Below are positions 43,621 through 52,616 of a stretch of DNA of 64,000 nt, piece after piece. Every line of letters begins with the position of its first letter. Position 1 is the stretch's first letter. Location of the stretch: positions 434,001 to 498,000 of the forward strand of contig NZ_JAGHKO010000005.1 in the NCBI RefSeq assembly GCF_017742245.1. Reading direction: 5' to 3'. The DNA comes from Niastella soli (GTDB taxonomy: Bacteria; Bacteroidota; Bacteroidia; Chitinophagales; Chitinophagaceae). The notes below the pieces were generated by a model. That model saw nothing but the letters and a program-made list of their open reading frames with translations. It was not told the DNA's origin and made no database searches. Both the position numbers and the translations under genes were made by a program.

Positions 43621-44406
43621 CTATAAACTAATAGAGAACTTATCCAGCGTATAATAGGTGAAAATTCCGATGCCTCCATTGATATTGGACTTTATGGTTT
43701 CAGGATTTAAGAGCGGATCGAGAAATGCACTGCTTGCATTCTCGACTGAATTTAAATAGTCATAATACTCCTTCTGAATATGAAATAACGTGACTACAAT
43801 GGAATCTGCATCGTTTTTATATTTGGATAACGGCATCACGCACGATGTGCTATTGCTGTTGCTTTGATCATACAATAGGTTTTTGGTGAGGGCTGGTTTC
43901 CCGTTTTTGTAATTGGCAAAGGAGAGTTTGAAATACTTGGAAGTATCAGTCAATAAGTTGTGATGTACAACAATGTTGTCATCATTCATTTCAACATTTT
44001 CAATTTGTACAGCGCTGACTATTTTCGTTGACGCCTGCACAGATCTTCCATCTTTGGTAGTAATGTTCAAATTAAAGAATGAGTGTGAGCCTTGTCTTAC
44101 GGTGTCTCTGCAATTGTAGTTCACAACAATATGCCGGTCGTTTTTATTGTACAGAATGTTTTGGGCAATCATTGTGCCTGTATCTGTGTTTATTTTAACC
44201 TGGGCGTTCCAAATTGCCAGTAATACCAGATCATCATTGAGTATATTGCTTTCGGATAGGGTAAGTTCAGCGGGGTAACCGGGCGTTACATAGCCTTCCA
44301 CTACAATGTTTCTGGGGCCTTCGGGGATCTGCACGTTAATGTCGGCTTTGGAACAACCTTGTGTAATAAATGAGATAATTGAAATTAAAAGGATCAGTCG
44401 TTTCAT
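43621..44406 (-). CDS. DUF4249 lipoprotein paired with TonB receptor
   Basis: A 261-residue lipoprotein starting at the ATG at 44406 (MKRLILLISIISFITQGC, lipobox TQGC followed by SKADIN). The first domain, RNIVVEGYVTPGYPAELTLS, is characteristic of DUF4249 (PF14054), a family almost confined to Bacteroidota and nearly always encoded next to a TonB-dependent receptor. A longer frame extends upstream to 44568 but only overlaps the receptor gene and is not used. The start lies five bases after the receptor stop. It is likely an outer-membrane lipoprotein assisting substrate binding by that receptor, as SusD does for SusC; this role is inferred. Confidence 0.85.
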   Translation of the reverse strand: MKRLILLISIISFITQGCSKADINVQIPEGPRNIVVEGYVTPGYPAELTLSESNILNDDLVLLAIWNAQVKINTDTGTMIAQNILYNKNDRHIVVNYNCRDTVRQGSHSFFNLNITTKDGRSVQASTKIVSAVQIENVEMNDDNIVVHHNLLTDTSKYFKLSFANYKNGKPALTKNLLYDQSNSNSTSCVMPLSKYKNDADSIVVTLFHIQKEYYDYLNSVENASSAFLDPLLNPETIKSNINGGIGIFTYYTLDKFSISL

Positions 44407-44411
44407 GTTTT

Positions 44412-46673
44412 TTAGAATGCTGCTTTTATTGAAATAAATGGCACCAGTGGAAGGATCGATTTTGTTTTCGCTTGTAAATACTTGTCGCCATTTTCTTTTT
44501 TTTCGGTTACGAAATAAACAAAATAAGGGTTTTGATATGCATACACATTGTAGAACCCTCCGTTCCATGAGCAGCTGACATTTTTTACATTGAACGTGTG
44601 TTTTACCGATATGTCCATTCGATGGTTCAGGGGCATTCGGTAATTGTTTCTTTCTGTATAAACAGGTACAGGCTGTAAATCGCCATGACTAACGTCGACA
44701 TTTTGATGAATGTATAAGCCGGTAGGCATTGTGATAATACTGCCGCTTTGAACATATTGTGACAGGGAAAATGACCATTGTGGTTTGAATTGCCACAATA
44801 GTGAAAAGTCTGCTTTGTGTCGAATATCGTAAGGCAGCGAATACTCTTTGCCACCATTAATGCCAGGAAAATGACAGGTTGATTTGCCGTAAGTATAATG
44901 CCCCTCCATCTGTAATGTTTTGCTGTTGTAAGTCAGGTTGAACTCTATGCCACGAGATGATCCCGACCCCTGAGTAGTTTTGAAGTCAAGCGAAGAGAAA
45001 TAGTTCTTGTCTAAAAACTCAGTTTGATTTGCCAATAAAATATAGTAAACAGAAATGCTGCCTTTTATTTTTCTGCCAGATACACTGCTAAATGTTGTTG
45101 CAAAGTGCCAGGCATCTTCCGGTGGCGCGTTTTGTACACTCGGATACCAGATGTTTATAGGCAATTGTATGCCTGTGGGTACATAGAGGTGTGAAAACTG
45201 CAATTGTCTGCTAATACTTACGAGAACGCCTTGTTTGTATTTATTGTAAATGAGATTTAATGATGGTGCTATATTGTAGAATTCTTTGTTAGATGAATAT
45301 CGATTGATATTTGTGCCCAGTTTCAACTGAAGATCATGGCTCAGCGAGATATTGCCGGAAATGTAGGTCCCAATATTGTTTGCCGGTTTATTTATTGAAA
45401 TGCTATTTTCCATGCTGTCTGCATCAGCAAGGGTCAGCGAGCTCATTTTAAGTTTACTGGCTTTCATGTACACTCCATAATCCAGGTAAAAGCTTTTTGC
45501 GGCGGTCCAATGCATATCCACTGCCACTGTTGATTCTGTAATTCCATTTTTAAGCTGGCGGCCAAGGCTTTTATAGGATACTTTTGCCTGGTAATCAGAT
45601 ATTCCCGCATTTATTTTCATGTTCAGTTTATCGGTTAACCGATATTGCCAGTTTATGCCGATCGTACAATTTTTCCATATCGCATCAAGATAAAGTTGGG
45701 CGTTGTCCATGTTTAGCCGGTCACTGGAGTTGAAGGTGTTTATTTTAAACAAACCGGCTTTGCTGTCAAGAATAATTGTGTTGTTCCAATCATAGAAACC
45801 ATACGATGGTAAGGGGGAATAGTCTCGTTTGTTTTTATTAAAGCTGTTGTAGGTGTTGGAAATAAGGTCAAAGTAGGAGCGTCGTATGTTGCTTATAATA
45901 CCCAATTTGTTTTTTACCAACGGAACTTGCACACCCAGTTTGGAAGTAAGGATGCCTAGCTCTGCATTTGTATGAACACTGTCCGGGACGTTGTTTTCGG
46001 TTTCCAGTAAAAGATAGGAGGCCAGGTAGCCGTTATATTTTGGATGGATGTTGTCTTTCAGTAATTGAATATTTTCAAAAGCGTCTGCATTTACCGGCGG
46101 GTAGATGCCAAGCAGGTGATTGCCGCTGAAGGTATTAATGCCGTCAAGCAACATCGCTGTATTACCTGAGTTGAATCCTCTCACAAAAAGCCCGCTGTTT
46201 AATTCTGAGGTGTGAATAATGCCCGCTTGTTTTTGCAATGCCTCATAAATGTTTGTCTCCCCCAGCACACTTCCTTTTCGTACGATCTCTTCGTGGCTCA
46301 ATTCAATATTGGCGGAAGGGGAGAGTGGTTTCCCGGAAAATATGGTAACTTCTTTGAGTGTGTTGTTTTTGGTATCCAGTAAAATTTGAAGACTGGTGTC
46401 TTTTAAGACTGTAAATGTAATTTCATAAGGAGCGCATGATACGTAAGTGACCTCAAGCCTGTATGTTTCTTGTGGTAAAGAGGAAAAAGAAAAGTAACCG
46501 GTGCTGTCTGTTACTTGTTGGTAGGTTTTCCTTCCATTCAGCTTTACTGAAGCATTTTGTAAGCTCTTTTGTTGATAATAAACATGCCCGGTAATATGTA
46601 CCTGTGCCTGTAGGTTATAGCAGGCAAACAGTAATAGGAGAGGGAGGAGGCTTTTGCGTATTTGGATTTCCAT
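44412..46673 (-). CDS. TonB-dependent outer-membrane receptor
   Basis: A 753-residue receptor. It has a signal peptide (SLLPLLLLFACYNLQAQ) and a carboxypeptidase-regulatory-like domain (VHITGHVYYQQKSLQNASVK, then VTDSTGYFSFSSLP, residues 24-110). A plug domain follows with ETNIYEALQKQAGIIHTSEL, LFVRGFNSGNTAMLLDGINT and the PPVNADAFENIQLLKDN region. The C-terminal 530 residues form a 22-stranded barrel ending LPLVPFISIKAAF with terminal Phe. It is coupled to a DUF4249 lipoprotein gene. Substrate is unknown; no siderophore or carbohydrate genes are nearby to guide it. Confidence 0.9.
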   Translation of the reverse strand: MEIQIRKSLLPLLLLFACYNLQAQVHITGHVYYQQKSLQNASVKLNGRKTYQQVTDSTGYFSFSSLPQETYRLEVTYVSCAPYEITFTVLKDTSLQILLDTKNNTLKEVTIFSGKPLSPSANIELSHEEIVRKGSVLGETNIYEALQKQAGIIHTSELNSGLFVRGFNSGNTAMLLDGINTFSGNHLLGIYPPVNADAFENIQLLKDNIHPKYNGYLASYLLLETENNVPDSVHTNAELGILTSKLGVQVPLVKNKLGIISNIRRSYFDLISNTYNSFNKNKRDYSPLPSYGFYDWNNTIILDSKAGLFKINTFNSSDRLNMDNAQLYLDAIWKNCTIGINWQYRLTDKLNMKINAGISDYQAKVSYKSLGRQLKNGITESTVAVDMHWTAAKSFYLDYGVYMKASKLKMSSLTLADADSMENSISINKPANNIGTYISGNISLSHDLQLKLGTNINRYSSNKEFYNIAPSLNLIYNKYKQGVLVSISRQLQFSHLYVPTGIQLPINIWYPSVQNAPPEDAWHFATTFSSVSGRKIKGSISVYYILLANQTEFLDKNYFSSLDFKTTQGSGSSRGIEFNLTYNSKTLQMEGHYTYGKSTCHFPGINGGKEYSLPYDIRHKADFSLLWQFKPQWSFSLSQYVQSGSIITMPTGLYIHQNVDVSHGDLQPVPVYTERNNYRMPLNHRMDISVKHTFNVKNVSCSWNGGFYNVYAYQNPYFVYFVTEKKENGDKYLQAKTKSILPLVPFISIKAAF

Positions 46674-46693
46674 TGGGTCAAAAAGTCAATAGG

Positions 46694-46731
46694 AAACTGC
46701 CGTAAACAAATGGTATTGTTTACGGCAGTTT
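46694..46731 (-). terminator. Perfect 16-bp hairpin terminator
   Basis: AAACTGCCGTAAACAA (46694-46709) and TTGTTTACGGCAGTTT (46716-46731) form a perfect 16-bp stem with loop ATGGTA. On the minus strand a T5 run follows about nine bases after the stem. It separates the collagen-like lipoprotein gene from the TonB receptor gene. Confidence 0.8.
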
Positions 46732-46753
46732 GCGTTGTGTTCAACCAGTTATA

Positions 46754-48343
46754 TTAGTTGGTTTTTTTGATATAGTTGGCAATCAGCTCAAAGCGGATGC
46801 TGCCTTCCTCGGAGGCGGCGTTGGCAACGATTGTTTGAGGGTAGCCGAACTCGTTGAAGTCCTTATATTCAATAGAGCCAAAAGCGATGCTGTTAGCATA
46901 GGTTATTCGTTTTGGCGCATTTACAAAATTGTAAGCACCTAAACCGGGGAACACTGACCCTATTGTATTGCCAAAGAAGTTTTTAAAGTTCGTGTATTCT
47001 AATGTAACATACAAATACAAACCAGCAGGACGAACGACTGCACCACCCCATGGATTTGATGGATTGCCCCATGGGTCGAACTGGTCATAACCGTAGGAGT
47101 ACATTTCGCTCTGATAAGTATATATTTTTATCGGATTTCCATTGGCGTCATATTCAGCCTTCATCATTTCTGTAGTAGTAGCACCGTCTTGTTCCTTTAC
47201 AGATGTCAGCTGGTTAGCTGCATTATATTCGTAATTCATCGTTTTGCCAGCTACACTATTAATATATTCTACGCACTGCGTTACTTTTTTTGCAGCATTA
47301 TAGGTGAATGTCACATACCGCTGCTCGGCGGTATTGGATGCTTTACTGATCAATCCGTCTGAGTTGGTTTCAAACGCATATGTATCTGTTGAGACAAGAT
47401 CACCCGCATTGCTTTCGCCTGTTTTGTGATATTCGTAGTTTGCCTGGTACCAGAAGCTACCAGCTACGGTAATGACACTGGTGCTTATATTATAGGCTAT
47501 GGTTTCACTGTATTTCACATAGGAAGTGTAATTGGGTAAAGCGGTGGACGTTTTGTACATATTTGTGTACTTGGCGTAATAATAGTTGCCGCCGCTTTGA
47601 CTGGTTAATATATACAATGTGTACAAGCCGTTTGTGCCTCCTTCAGTGTAAGAACTACCTTTGTTTGAGGTGAAAGTTACCGTCTGGCTAGAAGAATTTA
47701 AATAAGTATACGTATATGCTATTTCTCGCTTTGTTGCATATCTCTTCACCGTTGCACCACTCAATTTACCTGCGGTATAGCTTTTTGTGATCTCTGTGTT
47801 TTTCCTGATCTGACCATCAACAATTTCACTTGATTTTGCTGTGACAGCATCAAAGGTGGCAGGGTCATAGGTCATTTCCAGGTATGGGACTGCACCTGCA
47901 TAAATCGAAGAAATTAACTGCTTGCCATTTGAATCTGAAAGCAACACTGCAGAAAGGCTGCCATCTGCACTGGTAATGATCTGGAAGGAAGATTCGTTTC
48001 CGTTGGTGAGTTTGATCTTTAAAACGCCTGTAGTTTGATCGTAAGTGATGGAAGTGATGCCTACTCCATCTTTACCAGTTGCTCCGGTGGCACCTGTCGC
48101 ACCATTGTCTCCCTTATCTCCTTTAATTCCTGCTGGAATGGGAGTCGTTACTTTTTCTCCTGTGTTGTAGGTTAAGATCATGTTCGTGCCATCGAAAGCT
48201 ATCATGGTAATTGTCTTGCCTTTTTCAAGCGCATCGAGTCTTTGTTGGAGTTCTGTGATCTCATTGCTGTTGTCGGAGTTCTTATCACAACCAAAAAGAA
48301 TGCTGCTAAGGGCTAGGGATAGGACCAAAACTTTTCTAGTCAT
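46754..48343 (-). CDS. Lipoprotein with coiled coil, collagen-like stretch and YD-like repeats
   Basis: A 529-residue lipoprotein. Signal peptide and lipobox (LVLSLALSSILFGC, Cys19) are followed by a short coiled coil (EITELQQRLDALEKGKTI), a small beta unit (NMILTYNTGEKVTTPIP), a collagen-like run of Gly-X-Y triplets (GIKGDKGDNGATGATGATG, about residues 73-92) and another strand pair (GVGITSITYDQTTGVLKIKL). The coiled-coil/DUF4988-type head with Gly-X-Y repeat is known in Bacteroides surface lipoproteins. The C-terminal 370 residues are Tyr/Thr-rich beta strands with loose YD-like phrases (YNAANQLTSVKEQDG, KAEYDANGNPIKIYTY). It is probably surface-exposed and trimeric through the coil and collagen part. 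It is monocistronic with its own terminator. Confidence 0.75.
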   Translation of the reverse strand: MTRKVLVLSLALSSILFGCDKNSDNSNEITELQQRLDALEKGKTITMIAFDGTNMILTYNTGEKVTTPIPAGIKGDKGDNGATGATGATGKDGVGITSITYDQTTGVLKIKLTNGNESSFQIITSADGSLSAVLLSDSNGKQLISSIYAGAVPYLEMTYDPATFDAVTAKSSEIVDGQIRKNTEITKSYTAGKLSGATVKRYATKREIAYTYTYLNSSSQTVTFTSNKGSSYTEGGTNGLYTLYILTSQSGGNYYYAKYTNMYKTSTALPNYTSYVKYSETIAYNISTSVITVAGSFWYQANYEYHKTGESNAGDLVSTDTYAFETNSDGLISKASNTAEQRYVTFTYNAAKKVTQCVEYINSVAGKTMNYEYNAANQLTSVKEQDGATTTEMMKAEYDANGNPIKIYTYQSEMYSYGYDQFDPWGNPSNPWGGAVVRPAGLYLYVTLEYTNFKNFFGNTIGSVFPGLGAYNFVNAPKRITYANSIAFGSIEYKDFNEFGYPQTIVANAASEEGSIRFELIANYIKKTN

Positions 48344-49414
48344 TATTGATATTTGAAGTTTTAAAAAAGGGCAATTGTATAATAGGGTTGAAATGCGTTA
48401 TGTGGTCCATGTGATTTCGGAAACTATTTTCTTTAATGGTTTGCAGCTAACGTCATCTGCTCGCCTGGTCGTAAATTTTAATTTTTAACGACCAAAGTAC
48501 AAAAGTTCAATAGAATTACAAATAGTGATAGGCGTTATTATTTAGATCATATTTTGTAAATCCCGGTTGGCGGTAGTCCTTCATCTCGCGGCTCGAATGT
48601 GCTACGTAGTTTGCATTATTTGAATGTTAGGAATTAGGCACAGGGACCAAATGTTTGTTGAAAGAATTCCTTTCTAAGCGATTAATAGTTAGCTGTTTAA
48701 TGTTGTTAAATTGTCTTGAGGCGTAAAAGTGACCTGCGGCAAATGAAGGGGGGCAATTGATCAAAATCAATAACAGACTCCAAATAACATAAAAGGAAAT
48801 AAATCTAACGTAAACGCCGTTCAATAGCTATACAGCACGCAAAGCGCTGTAATACCACTGTTATACATCTGCAGGTGTTTCTCGCCTCTCTTTCTCCTTA
48901 ATCCCATCTCAATTCCACCTCTTTGCCTTCTCGGTAGTGGAAAAGCAAAAGAGCACTCATCGTGGCTCCAAACTGGGGTGTATTACTTACGAAATGATTT
49001 ACCAAGAGGAGTGTGCTGTAGTAGGTACATAGTGGAGTTATAGTGGGAATATGGTACATGTATAGTGGGAACATAGGTAAAAGGGATGCAAAGAGGAGGC
49101 AAGTAGAAGGCATGTCGCTATTAGGTCGTTATAAAGTCGCCGTAAGATGGGCAGTAAAATGGGCGTTTCGGCAGCGTTTTTTAAAGCATCCCTTGCAGAT
49201 ATTTACAGTAGTAGTAATTATTTAGTCTGCTAAATTTTTCAATTATGGCCAAAACGATGGTTCAAACGAAAGGCGCAATTGTACTGCGCCTTTCGTGACC
49301 CCTGTTAAGACAATTTTCCGATAGATTTTTAGAGACTAAAAAGGCTTGCAAAGCATGCGGTTTGATCATCAGCGTGTTGCCGATCTTTTGTGTTGGTGAT
49401 CGATTAAATTCATT
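48344..49414. other. Long intergenic region without a supported gene
   Basis: About 1.07 kb without a convincing coding frame; two frames of 60-71 codons (48898-49113 minus, 49043-49225 plus) overlap each other, have no family match and composition unlike the neighbours. Features seen: a palindrome GGTCGT/ACGACC at 48467-48493 some 125 bp upstream of the lipoprotein gene, three copies of ATAGTGG in 49029-49070, and the hairpin at 49266-49296. Confidence 0.5.
49266..49296. terminator. Perfect 12-bp hairpin downstream of the DoxX gene
   Basis: ACGAAAGGCGCA (49266-49277) and TGCGCCTTTCGT (49285-49296) with loop ATTGTAC. It lies 118 bp beyond the DoxX stop on the minus strand. No U tract follows on either strand, so it may be a processing or attenuating hairpin instead of a simple terminator. 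Confidence 0.45.
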
Positions 49415-49882
49415 TTATCGTCCCGTGATCCACTTGTCAATCGAGTAACGGCCTCCCCCTGCTATGAAGATGGCTATGCACATACCGAGCACTAATAAAT
49501 GGTATTCAAAGCCCTCTTTGCCTGACGGAAGTTTGCCGAACCAGTTCATGAAAAATCCATTTCTGTAATGCCAGGTGGCTATCATGCCAACGAATAATCC
49601 AAAAATGCCAGCTGATGCAATTCTTGTAGCGGTGCCGGTTAGCAACATAAAAGTTCCCAAGCATTCAATTGTGATAGCGACAATTGCAGTGAATACAGAC
49701 AAGCCAGCCTGTGTTGTCATAAAGCTCATTTCACCTGCTAATCCGGGGCCGTTAAACCATCCGAACATTTTTTGAGTTGTATGTGGGAAAAGAACAATGC
49801 CAAGAGTGATCCGCAAAATAAAACCTATCAAACTGTCGTCGGTTGCAATAATGGAATTGATAAGATCTTTGTACATCATCAA
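49415..49882 (-). CDS. DoxX family membrane protein
   Basis: A 155-residue inner-membrane protein with four transmembrane helices: LIGFILRITLGIVLFPHTTQ, then the conserved turn KMFGWFNGPGL, followed by FTAIVAITIECLGTFMLLTG, IASAGIFGLFVGMIATWHY and a last helix LLVLGMCIAIFIAGGG. The order and the GWF/HTTQK motif identify the DoxX/DoxD-like family, small membrane proteins linked to redox stress in several bacteria (in some, with a thiosulphate or disulphide stress partner). It follows the second Crp/Fnr gene, with a Crp-type palindrome 67 bp upstream, so it is probably under that regulator. A possible start two codons later (MMM) cannot be excluded. Confidence 0.88.
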   Translation of the reverse strand: MMMYKDLINSIIATDDSLIGFILRITLGIVLFPHTTQKMFGWFNGPGLAGEMSFMTTQAGLSVFTAIVAITIECLGTFMLLTGTATRIASAGIFGLFVGMIATWHYRNGFFMNWFGKLPSGKEGFEYHLLVLGMCIAIFIAGGGRYSIDKWITGR

Positions 49883-49948
49883 TTGTAATTTTGAACAAAG
49901 ATGAGGGCAGCGTTATGGATGATATTGTGAGGTTTGGTAAAAAATTGT

Positions 49949-49964
49949 TGTGACAAATATCACA
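49949..49964. promoter_or_regulatory. Crp/Fnr-type operator palindrome (perfect TGTGA-N6-TCACA)
   Basis: TGTGACAAATATCACA, a perfect match to the Crp consensus half-sites with six bases between. It lies three bases after the stop of the Crp/Fnr gene at 49968 and 67 bp before the DoxX start. The arrangement mirrors that at 14714-14729. Confidence 0.75.
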
Positions 49965-49967
49965 TGA

Positions 49968-50549
49968 CTATTTCTCAGGTTGTGCGGCGTGGTTCCTTAG
50001 CCGGCTCAGGCTTTCCCGGGTTATCCCTAGATATGATGCAACGTGTTGCTGTGATAATCGGTTTTCAAGATGTCCATATAAGTTACGAAAATGCGCATAT
50101 CTTTCAATGGCGGGTTTTTGTAAAACAAGTATACGACCCTGCCAGTTGGCAAAGGCATGCTGTAATACGATATGGAAATATCTTTCAAGGCGTGGAATTG
50201 TGATAAATAATTGTTCAAGGGTATCTTTTTCAATTTGAAGCACCTCGGTTGGTTCCAGCGCCTGAATGTTATAAATGGACGGAGAGCTGGTTAACCAGCT
50301 ATACCTGTCGTTTATCCACCAATCTTCAAACCCAAAATGAATAACTTTTTCCCGCCCTTTGTCGTCAACTTCGTATTGTCGAACGCCTCCTTTAATGACA
50401 AAATAATCGTGACGGCAAATCGTTCCTTCCTGCAACAGATATTGGTATTTACGTAATTTCACTGATTTCAGGGTGGCGCAAAATGTGTGTAGGTCCTGCT
50501 CGTCAACCGACACATATCGGGCTATGTGATTTGATAAGAGTGGATACAT
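49968..50549 (-). CDS. Crp/Fnr family transcriptional regulator (copy 2)
   Basis: A 193-residue regulator, starting at the ATG at 50549 (MYPLLSNHIARYVSVDEQDL). The beta-roll is KLRKYQYLLQEGTICRHDY with FVIKGGVRQYEVDDKGREK and the FEDWWINDRYSWL segment; the C-terminal winged helix is LSQQHVASYLGITRESLSRL followed by RNHAAQPEK. It is a clear paralogue of the 14147-14713 protein. No iron-sulphur cysteines are seen. A longer frame to 50678 overlaps a divergent gene and lacks family sequence. It is followed by a perfect Crp-type palindrome and the DoxX gene, its likely target. Confidence 0.87.
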   Translation of the reverse strand: MYPLLSNHIARYVSVDEQDLHTFCATLKSVKLRKYQYLLQEGTICRHDYFVIKGGVRQYEVDDKGREKVIHFGFEDWWINDRYSWLTSSPSIYNIQALEPTEVLQIEKDTLEQLFITIPRLERYFHIVLQHAFANWQGRILVLQKPAIERYAHFRNLYGHLENRLSQQHVASYLGITRESLSRLRNHAAQPEK

Positions 50550-50642
50550 AGTTTCAAAGGTATGACCATTCCTGCATTCTGATTGGAGCTCCGATCGAAA
50601 AGCGGAATTTTTGATAGCTTCGGGAGCTATTTTTACTAAAAT

Positions 50643-51152
50643 ATGAAATGGACAATAACAGATAAAGGTTCCAATCAAACTATTGAAAGAAATCTGGACA
50701 TAAGATTCGACCCGCCGGATGAAATTGCATACGCCTTTTTTATCGGCACAAACGTGTATTATTTTCCTGCTTTACTAAATGATGCAGTGGTGGAGAGGCT
50801 ATTTGGAACCGGAATGCTGGGTGTTATGTATTATCATGAATTAAGCTTTGATGACTTTGCCTCGGGTGAAATATTTAACGAGGATCAAGTAGGGTTAAGT
50901 CATCAGACCTGGGGTTTTACGGTAATGAATAAGCAGCTTTTTTTTGAAATATTATATGAGTATGCCGATAAACATTTAACTGCATATCGATATAATATGC
51001 ATTTGCAGAATGGCTATAGCCAATGGTTGACAAGGGAATTAAAATCACTGCGGGATTCAGGATACAGCTTGTTTAATCCCAATTGGGCGTTGGCTACGCA
51101 GGAAGGGCTGGCAAGGTTAAAAGCTAAAATGGATGATAAAACGGGTACATAA
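50643..51152 (+). CDS. Protein of unknown function (169 residues)
   Basis: A soluble, acidic, aromatic-rich protein without signal peptide, divergent from the Crp/Fnr gene. Segments such as YAFFIGTNVYYFPALLND, LSFDDFASGEIFNEDQVGLS and GYSQWLTRELKSLRDSGY suggest an alpha/beta fold. I recognise no family. An A/T-rich hairpin with ATAGCT and AGCTAT arms followed by T4 ends nine bases before the ATG (50614-50634) and could affect its expression. An imperfect hairpin near 51205-51240 may terminate it. Size and style would also fit an immunity or orphan accessory protein, which I cannot establish. Confidence 0.6.
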   Translation: MKWTITDKGSNQTIERNLDIRFDPPDEIAYAFFIGTNVYYFPALLNDAVVERLFGTGMLGVMYYHELSFDDFASGEIFNEDQVGLSHQTWGFTVMNKQLFFEILYEYADKHLTAYRYNMHLQNGYSQWLTRELKSLRDSGYSLFNPNWALATQEGLARLKAKMDDKTGT

Positions 51153-51417
51153 AGGAGTTATTTGCCATGCGATGGCGCGCTACATACTAATTGAACATAA
51201 AAAAATAAGACAGCCTCTAACAGAAAGACTGCCTTATGGAATTAAATAGTGCTCCGTAATCTACAGTAATTAAGTGGGTTATAAGATTATAACTCGATTA
51301 CAAATATAGAATATTTTAAACATGCGAGCGTTAAGTGCTTACACTGTTAATTCGGTTCTAATGCTTTTCTAATGCTTATGTGGTATGAAATGGTGTAATG
51401 TTTGTGGATACAAAATT

Positions 51418-51648
51418 ATGGATCACACTTACCAGCAACAAGATTTGCAAACGTTAATTGACTTGCTGGCAGAGGAAACGGAAAAATATACCAAGGCTTT
51501 TGTTGTTGGCAGTTTAAAAGAAAGTGCACAACATAGGGCTATCATCAATGCACTTGTTGAGGAAATCAACATTCGAAAACGTGAAGTAACACATCGTAAT
51601 GTGGGCCAGGGTGGTTTAAAAATGAGTGATAATTTTCCTTGCTGCTAA
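51418..51648 (+). CDS. Small helical protein of unknown function
   Basis: A 76-residue protein from the ATG at 51418 (MDHTYQQQDLQTLIDLLAEE), preferred over an ATG at 51385 that adds an unrelated Cys-containing start. It seems to be two amphipathic helices: DLQTLIDLLAEETEKYTKAF and SAQHRAIINALVEEINIRKR, followed by a flexible tail ending in PCC. It has no signal peptide. Its helix pattern resembles the opposite-strand protein at 51780-52016. I do not recognise a family. Confidence 0.5.
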   Translation: MDHTYQQQDLQTLIDLLAEETEKYTKAFVVGSLKESAQHRAIINALVEEINIRKREVTHRNVGQGGLKMSDNFPCC

Positions 51649-51779
51649 TTACATCCGTTTCCGATGCCGTCTGCAAACACGGGCTCAGATTAGGTTAAAA
51701 AGTCAAACGAAGTAGGGGCGAAAGCCCAAATAGTACGCGAAATACTAGTTACTCCAATTAAAGCGATTCTGATCCGCTT

Positions 51780-52016
51780 TTACGCGTCAATTATATTTGT
51801 ATTTTTTACCTGGGGCGAATTTTCCGCAGCCTGGATTTTAAGTTCTTCTTTTTCCTTAATTGAAAGAGCATCGTCCAGTAATCTTATCTGCTCTCTTATT
51901 TCCTCAAGATCGCTTAAGGGTGAATTAAACTGTAAGGCCAATATGAATTTACGCCTCTCGTCAAGGATCATATTTCTCAATTCAATAGCAGAAAGACCAG
52001 CAAACCGCAATTCCAT
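51780..52016 (-). CDS. Small helical protein of unknown function
   Basis: A 78-residue protein, MELRFAGLSAIELRNMILDE then a second helix LEEIREQIRLLDDALSIKEK and a polar tail. Two charged helices of the same length and spacing as in the protein at 51418-51648 suggest a common small helical-hairpin fold, but identity is low. It has no membrane segment and no recognised family. It is convergent with the previous small gene and divergent from the gene at 52194. Confidence 0.5.
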   Translation of the reverse strand: MELRFAGLSAIELRNMILDERRKFILALQFNSPLSDLEEIREQIRLLDDALSIKEKEELKIQAAENSPQVKNTNIIDA

Positions 52017-52193
52017 ACCACGACTTTTTAAATAAAAAGCAATACTTATGCCTCGTTGTTAGTGTTTGTACTATCGTTTATACGGAAAAATACATAAGAT
52101 AAATACATTATATTTTGGTATAGAATTTGCATCTTTTGGAGGTTTTGCAATCAATAAGTCCAAAACAATTCAATAATCCATACCTATAAAACT

Positions 52194-52514
52194 ATGTGGA
52201 CAATCATTCAATCAGGTGAAAAAGTAGCCTTGGGCGATACAGTTAGGTTCATCCCATCTGGTAATAGCTCCCCCTTCAAAGAAAAGATATTCCAGGTATT
52301 TAAAACGGAACAGCATTATTTTGAGATTGTAGTGAAACAGGAAAACGATGGTTTCATGGATAATCCTGTAAGAAGAATAGTTAGGTATATAGACATCGGT
52401 TATCATATCGGCATGGAAGTATGGATGGAGTCTTCACAGGCTACAATAATTAACTTGTATGAAGATGTAAGTAAGCAGGATTTTGAACATTCTTATATAA
52501 GTGCATCATACTAA
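52194..52514 (+). CDS. Small protein, member of a tandem paralogue pair (copy 1)
   Basis: A 106-residue soluble protein starting MWTIIQSGEKVALGDTVRFI. It shares with the 79-residue product at 52676-52915 the order MW..., VRFI / IRFI, VFKTEQHYFEIV / VVRTDAHYFEIL, RRIVRYIDIGYHI / KKVVRFFDIGYGI and EVW near the end. This looks like a small beta-barrel (SH3-like or cold-shock-like) of about 80 residues; copy 1 carries an extra 26-residue tail (ESSQATIINLYEDVSKQDFE). I do not recognise the family. An A/T-rich region upstream should hold its promoter. Confidence 0.65.
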   Translation: MWTIIQSGEKVALGDTVRFIPSGNSSPFKEKIFQVFKTEQHYFEIVVKQENDGFMDNPVRRIVRYIDIGYHIGMEVWMESSQATIINLYEDVSKQDFEHSYISASY

Positions 52515-52616
52515 GGTAGAAATCTCAGTCGCAAAAATTACCCGTAAGTATACTTTCGTATAATTACGTTGGTGTATCCTGTATGGTACTCTATTAAAAA
52601 GTGTATGCTCATTAAC

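Noticed and set aside
44407-44568. N-terminal extension of the DUF4249 gene
   Set aside because: It only overlaps the receptor gene; signal peptide and lipobox begin at the ATG at 44406.
48898-49225. Two short opposing frames in the 1-kb spacer
   Set aside because: They overlap, lack family features and follow repetitive DNA.
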